The position numbers and the translations under genes were made by a program. Under the pieces are notes generated by a model. That model was not told where the DNA came from and ran no database searches. It was given only the letters and a program-made list of their open reading frames with translations. DNA of 13,289 nucleotides from a bacterium (GTDB lineage: Bacteria; Patescibacteriota; Minisyncoccia; Phycocordibacterales; UBA1550), in NCBI GenBank assembly GCA_021823825.1, contig JAKANJ010000011.1, forward strand, positions 1 through 13,289. The letters are read 5' to 3'. This document shows positions 1 through 6,124 of the stretch, piece after piece. Each line of letters opens with the position of its first letter. Position 1 is the first letter of the stretch.

Positions 1-12
1 CGATCTAATGTC

Positions 13-777
13 ATGGAAAGACAGCAAGAAGTTGATAAAAATGATAAAGAAAAATATGAACGGATCCAGGTTGAACCACGAGCTACTGATGAGGAATACC
101 GACTTGGTATGTGGAAAGAATCAATTGAGTCGCAGGTGCGCGATGCAGTTTTCGAATTGCAGCGAAAAGGCTATCGACCAGTATATTCTGGGTTTGACAA
201 TCTTTCTTCTGGCTCGCAGACAGTTTGGTTTGAAAAGGACCAGGACATGAATGTAAATGAAATGCTTAATGTCATGAAAAACCAGTTTAGTAATGATATT
301 CTGTCAAAACTTACATCAATAACGCTAGACGACAAGATAATTGATGGAGTTATAGAAATCAACTTAACTCCCAAGAATAGAACAATGCCCACCGAGGAGT
401 GGAAACCCATTTGGGATGCTATAGCGTCTAGTTTTCCAGAAAGAGAACATTCATCTGAAAGTAAAAAAAATAGTAATAACTGGAGGCAAGGTGTTGAGTT
501 CCGAGAAATTCAAGATAAAATTCGGCAAGGTATAAATACACGAATTTCGTCTGATCTGCTCTATGTTGATGGAAAAGTAACAAAAATAGACCCGAAAGAA
601 TATTTAAACTCTGGGATCGATGATCTTGAAAAGGAGCTTCGTTCACTCATGATGGAAGAAAAATACAAAAAGGGTGATGATGTAAGGCTCATACAAATTG
701 AAATTGATAAGATTCAAAGAGAACTTAATCAAAAAAATGCAAAGCTTTTTGAAAAGTCAAACGAAAATGCTGGCTAA
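13..777 (+). CDS. Hypothetical soluble protein with C-terminal coiled coil
   Basis: I do not recognise this 254-residue protein. It has no signal peptide or membrane segment and is highly charged. Residues about 25-145 look like one folded domain: an amphipathic helix around 'WKESIESQVRDAVFELQRKG', then mixed strand/helix sequence ending near 'EEWKPIWDAIASSFPE'. A hydrophilic linker follows. Residues about 200-250 are rich in Glu, Lys, Leu and Ile with heptad-like spacing, suggesting a coiled coil. The ATG at 13 is the first in frame, but the frame stays open to the left edge (codons cga tct aat gtc), so the true start could lie outside the window. A second ATG at 8 opens only a short overlapping frame. 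The stop is TAA. It may be a cytoplasmic adaptor or structural protein, but no function is supported. Confidence 0.7.
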   Translation: MERQQEVDKNDKEKYERIQVEPRATDEEYRLGMWKESIESQVRDAVFELQRKGYRPVYSGFDNLSSGSQTVWFEKDQDMNVNEMLNVMKNQFSNDILSKLTSITLDDKIIDGVIEINLTPKNRTMPTEEWKPIWDAIASSFPEREHSSESKKNSNNWRQGVEFREIQDKIRQGINTRISSDLLYVDGKVTKIDPKEYLNSGIDDLEKELRSLMMEEKYKKGDDVRLIQIEIDKIQRELNQKNAKLFEKSNENAG

Positions 778-822
778 AAGGACTAAAAATTGCTAGAAAG
801 TTTTCTTTTTAAGAGCAGGGAG

Positions 823-851
823 TTGTGGTGCCAAACAACTCAGGATATAAT
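823..851 (+). promoter_or_regulatory. Promoter of the MgtC-family gene
   Basis: A perfect -10 box TATAAT lies at 846-851. A weak -35 candidate, TTGTGG, lies at 823-828 with exactly 17 nt between them. Seven bases past the -10 box is position 858, the A of the ATG, so the transcript would be leaderless. This placement argues against the upstream GTG at 825, which overlaps the -35 element. Confidence 0.6.
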
Positions 852-857
852 ATATAT

Positions 858-1337
858 ATGATCACTTTTAACCAGATGGCTTTGAGATTAGTAGTTGCAA
901 TCCTTTTGGGCGCGCTTGTTGGTATTGAACGCGAGATTGCAGGCAGGGAGGCGGGCTTGAAAACAGGGCTGACTGTTGCTGCTGGCTCTGCAATGTTTGC
1001 AATTGTTGGACTCCAGCTCCCCTATATCGTTGCGCTTTCTCAAAGTGGTTTGCCGGAGATTATTGCCCGCAACAGTGGGTTCCTCGCCGTTATCGCAAAC
1101 ATTGTTGTTGGAGTTGGCTTTCTTGGCGCCGGGGTCATTATCAAGACTGACAAGCATATTCACGGCCTAACCACCGCAGCCGGCATTTGGGTAACTGCCG
1201 CAATAGGAGTGCTTGTCGGGATTGGCCTTATTGAATTTGCTGCTTTTGCAGCGGCAACGGTGACACTTTTGTTTTATTTAATCCGCAAATCTAATATTGA
1301 GCCTAAAATTCGCCCTTTGGAGCCAGAGGAGGTGTAG
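858..1337 (+). CDS. MgtC/SapB family inner-membrane protein
   Basis: This 159-residue hydrophobic protein matches the membrane core of the MgtC/SapB family. The family signatures are visible: 'GIEREIAGREAGLKTG' at residues 22-37, 'VVGVGFLGAGVI' at 83-94, and 'GLTTAAGIWVTAAIG' at 103-117, the last being the most conserved block. Four or five membrane helices fit the profile. Residues 143-159 form a short charged tail, so the C-terminal ACT-like domain of Salmonella MgtC is absent. Family members are linked to growth in low Mg2+ and, in pathogens, to inhibition of F-type ATP synthase. Which role applies here cannot be told. The start is ATG 858 rather than GTG 825, because a TATAAT box lies between them and the family core begins right after 858. 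The gene stands alone and ends before a strong hairpin. Confidence 0.88.
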   Translation: MITFNQMALRLVVAILLGALVGIEREIAGREAGLKTGLTVAAGSAMFAIVGLQLPYIVALSQSGLPEIIARNSGFLAVIANIVVGVGFLGAGVIIKTDKHIHGLTTAAGIWVTAAIGVLVGIGLIEFAAFAAATVTLLFYLIRKSNIEPKIRPLEPEEV

Positions 1338-1367
1338 ACGGTTTCCCTTTCATCTATGAATTAATCC

Positions 1368-1402
1368 CGCAAAATACCTCAACACTGTTGAGGTATTTTG
1401 CG
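1368..1402 (+). terminator. Hairpin between the MgtC gene and dinB
   Basis: A perfect 16-bp inverted repeat: left arm CGCAAAATACCTCAAC (1368-1383), loop ACT, right arm 1387-1402. No U-tract follows, so it is either an atypical terminator of the MgtC transcript or an insulating hairpin upstream of the dinB promoter. Confidence 0.55.
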
Positions 1403-1425
1403 TAGGCGGGGTTTTGGGTTCGCGG

Positions 1426-1431
1426 TATAAT
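1426..1431 (+). promoter_or_regulatory. -10 box of dinB
   Basis: A perfect TATAAT ends 6 nt before the GTG at 1438, the same geometry as the MgtC gene, predicting a leaderless mRNA. No good -35 is visible at 16-18 nt spacing, and no LexA-like palindrome overlaps it. Confidence 0.6.
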
Positions 1432-1437
1432 AGAGGG

Positions 1438-2694
1438 GTGAAAGCATTTGCAACCCCTCCTGCCCCAAAAGAAAAAGTCATCCTCCATATAGATGGAGAC
1501 GCCTTTTTTGTTGGTGTAGAAGTTGCAAAGAACCCAAAACTAAAGGGCTTGCCCGTGGTCACCGGCGAGGAAAGGGGGATAGTCTCCGCGCTATCATACG
1601 AAGCAAAAGCGCTTGGTGTTGTGCGTGGTATGTCTATTTTTAGATTAAAGAAAGATTTTCCGAAGGTAATCATTTTGCCAGGCGACTACAAGTCGTACGC
1701 GGACTACTCTCAAAAGATGTTTGATATTGTGCATCGTTATGCATATGAAATTGAAGAGTACAGTATTGATGAATGTTTTGCTGATATCACGGGGTTGGAT
1801 CGTACGCTTAAACTTTCGTATCAACAAGTCGCGGAAAAAATTAAAAAAGAAGTAAATGATGAGTTGGGGTTGTCGGTGTCTATCGGGCTCGCTCCAACAA
1901 AGGTCCTTGCAAAGGTTGCGTCAAACTGGGTAAAGCCAAATGGTCTTACCATAATTACTGTTGCGACCGCTCAAGATTTTTTGGCAAAAAAACCTATTGG
2001 AAAAATCTGGGGTATCGGCCCAAAAACTGCAGAGTTTTTGATAAAACGAGGAATATTTACTGCATTGGATTTTAGCAATAAGCCTCTCGCGTGGGTACAA
2101 CAAAATCTTTCAAAGCCATACGAGTCGATATGGCTTGAGCTCAATGGTGTGCAAGTAATGAATATAGACGCAGACTTGAAAACGGTATACTCATCAATTC
2201 AAAAAACACGAACATTTCACCCCGCCACGAATGATAAAGCATTTCTTTTGTCTCAGTTTTCAAAAAATATAGAGGATGCTTGCAAGAAAGCACGCCACTA
2301 CGAACTTGTGCCCAAAAAGATTTCACTATTTTTGAAAGATCAAAATATGAAATACTCAACATTTTCAATGAGGTTGCCATCGCCTTCAAGTTCTCCTGAA
2401 ATCATTATGGCGCTTGCACACGAGCATTTTAATGATATGTATAAAAAGGGGACTCAATACAGAACAACGGGCGTAACATTACAGGACCTCATGCCGGACT
2501 TTGAATCGCAAGATGATTTGTTTGGGAGTAACGCTAAAATTAAAAAATTTGATTCTATACATAAACAAATTGATTCGCTGGAGGATAAAATTGGCAAGCG
2601 TGTCGTTTATCTCGGTTCAACACACAAGGCCTTGAAAGAGAAGGGCAAGGGCACCGATGCTGATGATCTTGATAGGGATTTGTTGTTTTTGTAA
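1438..2694 (+). CDS. dinB: Y-family DNA polymerase (DinB/UmuC-like)
   Basis: A 418-residue translesion polymerase. The palm carries the catalytic acidic residues: 'HIDGDAFF' at residues 17-24 (D19, with F24 at the steric-gate position) and 'YSIDECF' with D111 and E112. The block 'GLSVSIGLAPTKVLAKVAS' and the thumb helix-hairpin-helix 'IGKIWGIGPKTAEFL' follow. A little-finger domain comes next, and a beta-clamp motif QDDLFG near residues 358-363 precedes a 55-residue tail. It would copy past damaged bases at stalled forks while bound to the sliding clamp. The start is GTG 1438: upstream in-frame codons run through the TATAAT box, so a start at 1414 would place the promoter inside the gene. The sequence shares features with both DinB and UmuC, so the symbol is by family. 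It converges on the CDF gene with a 12-nt gap. Confidence 0.9.
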   Translation: MKAFATPPAPKEKVILHIDGDAFFVGVEVAKNPKLKGLPVVTGEERGIVSALSYEAKALGVVRGMSIFRLKKDFPKVIILPGDYKSYADYSQKMFDIVHRYAYEIEEYSIDECFADITGLDRTLKLSYQQVAEKIKKEVNDELGLSVSIGLAPTKVLAKVASNWVKPNGLTIITVATAQDFLAKKPIGKIWGIGPKTAEFLIKRGIFTALDFSNKPLAWVQQNLSKPYESIWLELNGVQVMNIDADLKTVYSSIQKTRTFHPATNDKAFLLSQFSKNIEDACKKARHYELVPKKISLFLKDQNMKYSTFSMRLPSPSSSPEIIMALAHEHFNDMYKKGTQYRTTGVTLQDLMPDFESQDDLFGSNAKIKKFDSIHKQIDSLEDKIGKRVVYLGSTHKALKEKGKGTDADDLDRDLLFL

Positions 2695-2706
2695 TAGGGA
2701 TAAGAA

Positions 2707-3714
2707 TTAGTTTATCTCAATATCCACATACGAAACTTGAGGGAATTGATCCACGATTCGTTTCTCTATTTCATCAATACGGTTGCCGATGAGGCGAGGG
2801 ATGCGATCGGTGGTGCGGAACATTAGCTTTGTAAATTTCTTGAAATCGTCCTTTATTTCATCAAATTCTTCTTTAAGATCGCCAGCCTCATATATTTCTT
2901 CATAAAGGGGCGTGCCGTTCCATTCAACGGTCGTGTAGATTCTGTATTTATTGATATCCACTGCGACAGACTTAAATTCTGTAACGTGCTCAATGCAGGG
3001 GTCTTCAAGCAAAAGTTCAATTATTTCCTCTGTTGTTTCTTCGTCCAACGATTTTCCAATAATGTATTGGTGGTTTTTAACAATAAGAATAATTGCCAAA
3101 ATGCCCAAAATGAGCCCGATGATTATTCCACCTATGGAGTCATATATATTGTTGCCTGTAACATGCATGAGCAGTTGTGCAACAAGAGCGACCACTACGC
3201 CCAGTATTGCAGCGCTGTCCTCGTACACCACAGCAAGCGTTACTGGGTCCGCATTTGCAAAAATTTTTATAGAAAACTTTCTTGTTCCCTTGAGCTCTCT
3301 GAATGCAATGAGCAACGTGGTTCCCTCAATGACAAAAGAAACGAGGAGCACAACAACGGTAAAGTAGTTAACATCGTGTACAACGCCCACATCATAGTGG
3401 AGCAGTGAGTCAATCGAATGGTAAACCGTAACTCCAGCACCGATAAAGAGAATTCCGCATGCTGAAATGAGAGACCAAAAAAATCGTTCAATGCCGTAAC
3501 CATATCCACGGAAGTTGTCCGCAGGTTTTTTTGAGCGTTTAAGGCCAACAAGAAGGAGCGACTGATTAAGGGTATCAGCAAAGCTGTGCACACTCTCGGC
3601 AAACATGCTGGCGGAGCCAGAGAGTGTCGCGACCATTGTTTTAATGATGGTAACAAAAAAGTTGCCGAATAGTGCAGCAACTACAGACTTCTTCCCCTCC
3701 ACCTTATGAGACAT
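2707..3714 (-). CDS. Cation diffusion facilitator (CDF) metal efflux transporter, SLC30A9-like
   Basis: A 335-residue membrane transporter of the CDF family, which exports divalent metals such as Zn2+, Fe2+ or Mn2+ in exchange for protons. The second helix carries the metal-site signature HxxxD (H43, D47) in 'FAESVHSFADTLNQ'. 'GYGYGIERFFWSL' (70-82) is typical of the SLC30A9/ZNT9-like branch. In that branch helix 5 has an acidic pair (E165, D166) in place of the usual HxxxD, and the same is seen here. 'YDSIGGIIIG' (191-200) starts helix 6. The cytoplasmic tail carries the CDF ferredoxin-like fold plus about 50 extra charged residues before the last strand, 'VSYVDIEI'. The start is ATG 3714 (MSHKVEG). 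An upstream in-frame ATG overlaps the -10 box and longer starts precede it. It is divergent from the ArsR operon, suggesting shared metal homeostasis. Confidence 0.88.
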   Translation of the reverse strand: MSHKVEGKKSVVAALFGNFFVTIIKTMVATLSGSASMFAESVHSFADTLNQSLLLVGLKRSKKPADNFRGYGYGIERFFWSLISACGILFIGAGVTVYHSIDSLLHYDVGVVHDVNYFTVVVLLVSFVIEGTTLLIAFRELKGTRKFSIKIFANADPVTLAVVYEDSAAILGVVVALVAQLLMHVTGNNIYDSIGGIIIGLILGILAIILIVKNHQYIIGKSLDEETTEEIIELLLEDPCIEHVTEFKSVAVDINKYRIYTTVEWNGTPLYEEIYEAGDLKEEFDEIKDDFKKFTKLMFRTTDRIPRLIGNRIDEIEKRIVDQFPQVSYVDIEIN

Positions 3715-3721
3715 TTGTTTC

Positions 3722-3730
3722 ATTATAACA
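3722..3730 (-). promoter_or_regulatory. Extended -10 promoter of the CDF gene
   Basis: On the minus strand the sequence reads TGtTATAAT, an extended -10 element with a perfect hexamer at 3727-3722. Seven nt separate it from ATG 3714, so the transcript would start within a base or so of the start codon. No clear -35 is visible, as is common with extended -10 promoters. Confidence 0.6.
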
Positions 3731-3763
3731 CAAATTAGCAAAAAGTGGTATCTCGGGCGCATT

Positions 3764-3792
3764 TTGTAAATACTTGACCTCGGTGTTATAAT
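3764..3792 (+). promoter_or_regulatory. Promoter of the ArsR operon
   Basis: -35 TTGTAA (3764-3769), 17-nt spacer, and extended -10 TGtTATAAT (hexamer 3787-3792). The predicted start is near 3799, inside the inverted-repeat operator, giving a leader of about 14 nt before ATG 3813. Confidence 0.65.
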
Positions 3793-3809
3793 ATCAACGT
3801 TAATTGATA
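3792..3809. promoter_or_regulatory. ArsR-type operator, perfect 6-6-6 inverted repeat
   Basis: TATCAA-CGTTAA-TTGATA is a perfect inverted repeat that starts on the last base of the -10 box and covers the predicted transcription start. The ATCAA...TTGAT half-sites resemble operators known for ArsR/SmtB regulators. Binding there would block the operon's own promoter, which is classic autorepression relieved by metal. It lies about 65 bp from the CDF -10 box. Confidence 0.6.
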
Positions 3810-3812
3810 CAT

Positions 3813-4085
3813 ATGACAAAAAAGCTGAATGTAAAGCAATATCTTGCCGCGCTTGCTGAGCCGAACAGGCTTGCGATTCTGAAACTTTTGAAAGAAGGAG
3901 AAAAGTGCGCCTGTGAAATACATCCGAGGATCAAATTATCACAAAATCTGTGTTCACATCACCTAAAAATTCTTAAAGATTTAAAACTCTTAAAGAGCAA
4001 AAGGAACGGCGTAGAAATTCTCTATTCACGAGATGAAAAAACAATCAAAGATTATCAGTCTGTGCTTGAAAAGACCATTTTATAA
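3813..4085 (+). CDS. ArsR/SmtB family metal-responsive repressor
   Basis: A 90-residue winged-helix regulator, the usual length for ArsR/SmtB. 'LAALAEPNRLAILKLLKEGEKCACEI' spans alpha1-alpha3, and the recognition helix is 'LSQNLCSHHLKILKDLKLL'. Beta-wing residues 'SKRNGVEILYS' follow. C32-x-C34 sits where E. coli ArsR has the C32/C34 pair that binds As(III) or Sb(III). The third ligand, C37, is His here, and there is an extra Cys (C47) in the recognition helix. Thiophilic sensing (As, Cd, Zn, Cu) or redox sensing are all possible. The start is ATG 3813; the in-frame TTG 3804 lies within the operator. It is followed after 19 nt by the TauE/SafE gene, forming an operon divergent from the CDF exporter. 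Confidence 0.88.
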   Translation: MTKKLNVKQYLAALAEPNRLAILKLLKEGEKCACEIHPRIKLSQNLCSHHLKILKDLKLLKSKRNGVEILYSRDEKTIKDYQSVLEKTIL

Positions 4086-4104
4086 TTAAATAATCAAAAC
4101 AACC

Positions 4105-4890
4105 ATGAACCCAATACTTGTATTCCTTATCATCGCCCTTATTGTCGGCTTTGTTACTGCCGGGTTAAAAATCCAATATGATCGCTTTTTTGCAATCATT
4201 CTCCTTGTGACGATGATGAAGCTTTCTGTTGTTGGTGCCGTGAATGTGTTCCTTTGGATCGTCTTCATGGGTAGCGGATACCTCCTATGGCAAAATCGAA
4301 ATAAGATTATGGAGATGCCTCGCCAAAATTTGAATAAATTTTTGACGCTCATTCCTTTGCTTGCTTTTATTGGAGCGCTTGCAGGCTCTATATTCTTCAA
4401 CAGCGTTGATTATCGTGTCCTTGTTGTAACATTGGGAATTATTGCGCTCGTCTACGGGCTACGCCTTGTTTTTATTCACTTCAAACCGCATGAACATGAA
4501 TACAAGAACGAAAAGTCACTTTACCTAAAACTTTGCGCTATCTTTGGTCCGATAGTAAGTGGATTTTTTACAGGATTTATTGGCACCACTTTTAAATCAA
4601 TTAAAATTCCATTTGGGGTAAAAGTTGGCAAAATGAACTTGGCGCAAACCTACTTAGGCAACTTGATCACTGCATTTTACGCGTCGTTCTTCGCAATTAT
4701 TTTGCACGTATTTTATGTGAGAAAGGGGTTGTCTATGACGCTGCAAAATGCCACACTCGGTATCGGTTTATGGGTGGCAATACACATTGTTTACAAAGTA
4801 ACGGATAAATATTTTAAGGATAAGTGGCGCAAAACCTTTCAAGTCATTATCGGTGCAATCTTGGTTCTTGTTGCGTTTAAATTTCTCTAA
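4105..4890 (+). CDS. TauE/SafE-family (DUF81-like) membrane transporter
   Basis: A 261-residue polytopic membrane protein with about eight hydrophobic segments in two similar halves. The N-half begins 'FLIIALIVGFVTAGLKIQYD'. The C-half begins 'FGPIVSGFFTGFIGTTFKSI', followed by 'KMNLAQTYLGNLITAFYAS', which matches the second-repeat signature of TauE/SafE transporters (export of sulfite or other sulfur- or carbon-containing anions in characterised members). A central His/Glu cluster, 'HFKPHEHEYKNE', lies in the middle loop and could contact metal, which is inference. It is 19 nt downstream of the ArsR gene with no terminator between, so it is probably co-transcribed and metal-regulated. No Shine-Dalgarno precedes ATG 4105. 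The substrate is unknown. Confidence 0.78.
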   Translation: MNPILVFLIIALIVGFVTAGLKIQYDRFFAIILLVTMMKLSVVGAVNVFLWIVFMGSGYLLWQNRNKIMEMPRQNLNKFLTLIPLLAFIGALAGSIFFNSVDYRVLVVTLGIIALVYGLRLVFIHFKPHEHEYKNEKSLYLKLCAIFGPIVSGFFTGFIGTTFKSIKIPFGVKVGKMNLAQTYLGNLITAFYASFFAIILHVFYVRKGLSMTLQNATLGIGLWVAIHIVYKVTDKYFKDKWRKTFQVIIGAILVLVAFKFL

Positions 4891-4909
4891 GTCGTTTGTA
4901 CGTGGAGCT

Positions 4910-4944
4910 ACAAGGGCAACCGTCTCGCAGACGGTTGCCCTTGT
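4910..4944 (+). terminator. Hairpin after the ArsR/TauE operon
   Basis: A perfect 16-bp stem with a 3-nt CGC loop: left arm ACAAGGGCAACCGTCT (4910-4925), right arm 4929-4944. A weak TTT follows the stem, then mixed sequence. It is positioned 20 nt after the stop codon, as expected for an intrinsic terminator. Confidence 0.7.
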
Positions 4945-4995
4945 TTGCATTGTGCTATTTTACTTTTGGTTCTCAATGCACTACCATGTAAACTT

Positions 4996-6081
4996 ATGAT
5001 AGTTTCCAGGCTTCGCAGTTGGTATGGCCGTTTTGAGCGACCCATTTCCTCGTTGTCGCTTATTCTCGGGTTTGTCTTTGATGCCGTTACGCTCAAACGC
5101 GTTGATATGTTTTGGGAGAATTTTTGGATTGTTGCTCATCTCGCAATCGTCGGGCTCGTAATCGCTCTTATTCACACTCATGAAAATGGTGGAAATGATG
5201 AAGCTGATTCAAGCAAAGCTCATTTTTGGTATGTAAATATCCTGCAGTTCTTTTTTGGAGGGATTTTCTCAACATACCTTGTTCTTTATTTTAGGAGTGC
5301 TGATTTGTTTGTAACTTGGCCATTTATCGTTATCCTTGCTGTCGCTTTTGTTGCAAACGAATCACTCAAGCGCCACTATGTGAGGTTGAGTTTTCAAATT
5401 GGTTTATTTTTCCTCTCTATTTATTCGTTCGCAATTTTTTTGGTCCCCGTACTATTACACCAAATAGGTGATGCAATTTTTGTACTGTCGGGGGTTGTGA
5501 GTGTTCTTTTTATTGGCATATATATATTGTTACTTTTCTTTCTTGCAAAAGAAAAGTTTTCGGGAAGCAAGAAAATTTTGTTCTTTTTGATTACAGGGAT
5601 CCTTGCGGTCGTTAATATTTTGTATTTCACCAACCTGATTCCTCCTATACCACTTTCTCTTAAAGATGCCGGTGTCTACCACTCAATTCAAAAGAATGCG
5701 GATGGTAACTATGTAGTCACATATGAAAATTTAGGACTTTCTGGATATTTCAGCTTATATCCAAAATTTCAGGAAGTAGCAGGGGATACCGTTTATGCAT
5801 ATAGTGCGATTTTTTCACCATCAAACCTAAACACCACTATTGTTCACGAGTGGCAATATTATGACGGCATACAAAAGCTCTGGGTTACCGTGAATGAGGT
5901 CGCCCTGCCCGTTATCGGAGGTCGCGATGGGGGATTTAGAACGTTTTCTTCACAGTCCAATGTTTTTGACGGGAACTGGCGAGTAAATATAAAAACTGCG
6001 CAGGGTCAGCTTATCGGCCGTTTGCGATTTAGTATTGTTCAAGGGAATACTGAACCCCCACTTGTGACTGATATAAAGTAG
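4996..6081 (+). CDS. Polytopic membrane protein with C-terminal DUF2914 domain
   Basis: A 361-residue protein. About seven hydrophobic helices occupy residues 15-235, for example 'FWIVAHLAIVGLVIALIHTH' and 'LSFQIGLFFLSIYSFAIFLV'. They are followed by an extracytoplasmic C-terminal domain (about 240-352) that fits DUF2914: 'VYAYSAIFSPSNLNTTIVHE', 'WQYYD', the signature 'GGRDGGFRTFSSQ' near residue 307, and a final 'NWRVNIKTAQGQLIGRLRFS'. DUF2914 is small, beta-rich and of unknown function. The start is ATG 4996; an in-frame TTG at 4945 falls immediately after the terminator hairpin and is unlikely. No Shine-Dalgarno or strong promoter is seen before it. It may share a transcript with cytochrome b, 43 nt downstream, though a hairpin and an extended -10 lie between them. 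Confidence 0.8.
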   Translation: MIVSRLRSWYGRFERPISSLSLILGFVFDAVTLKRVDMFWENFWIVAHLAIVGLVIALIHTHENGGNDEADSSKAHFWYVNILQFFFGGIFSTYLVLYFRSADLFVTWPFIVILAVAFVANESLKRHYVRLSFQIGLFFLSIYSFAIFLVPVLLHQIGDAIFVLSGVVSVLFIGIYILLLFFLAKEKFSGSKKILFFLITGILAVVNILYFTNLIPPIPLSLKDAGVYHSIQKNADGNYVVTYENLGLSGYFSLYPKFQEVAGDTVYAYSAIFSPSNLNTTIVHEWQYYDGIQKLWVTVNEVALPVIGGRDGGFRTFSSQSNVFDGNWRVNIKTAQGQLIGRLRFSIVQGNTEPPLVTDIK

Positions 6082-6109
6082 ATATGCGCGCTGTTTAGAG
6101 CGTTCATAT
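6082..6109. repeat. Imperfect inverted repeat between the DUF2914 and cytochrome b genes
   Basis: The left arm ATATGCGCGCT (6082-6092) pairs with AGCGTTCATAT (6099-6109) through 11 positions with one mismatch and one G-T wobble, around a GTTTAG loop. It begins on the base after the DUF2914 stop and ends just before the cytochrome b -10 box. It could be an operator or an atypical terminator. Confidence 0.45.
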
Positions 6110-6117
6110 GTTAATAT
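6109..6117 (+). promoter_or_regulatory. Extended -10 promoter of the cytochrome b gene
   Basis: TGtTAATAT is an extended -10 with a 4/6 hexamer, 7 nt before ATG 6125, matching the leaderless geometry of the other genes. An alternative hexamer, TATATT (6115-6120), is too close to the ATG. No convincing -35 is visible. Confidence 0.4.
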
Positions 6118-6124
6118 ATTTCAT

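Noticed and set aside
825..857. Longer N-terminus of the MgtC-family protein from GTG 825
   Set aside because: The -35 and -10 boxes lie within it, and the family core begins after ATG 858.
2695..2706. Bidirectional terminator between the convergent dinB and CDF genes
   Set aside because: Only a 5-bp GATAA/TTATC pairing is visible; too weak to call.
4081..4086. TATAAT overlapping the ArsR stop codon as an internal promoter for the TauE/SafE gene
   Set aside because: No -35 or TG extension, A/T-rich context, and 19-nt spacing already supports an operon; cannot be excluded.
4945..4995. Longer start of the DUF2914 protein at TTG 4945
   Set aside because: It starts directly at the base of the terminator hairpin and needs a rare start; ATG 4996 is better.
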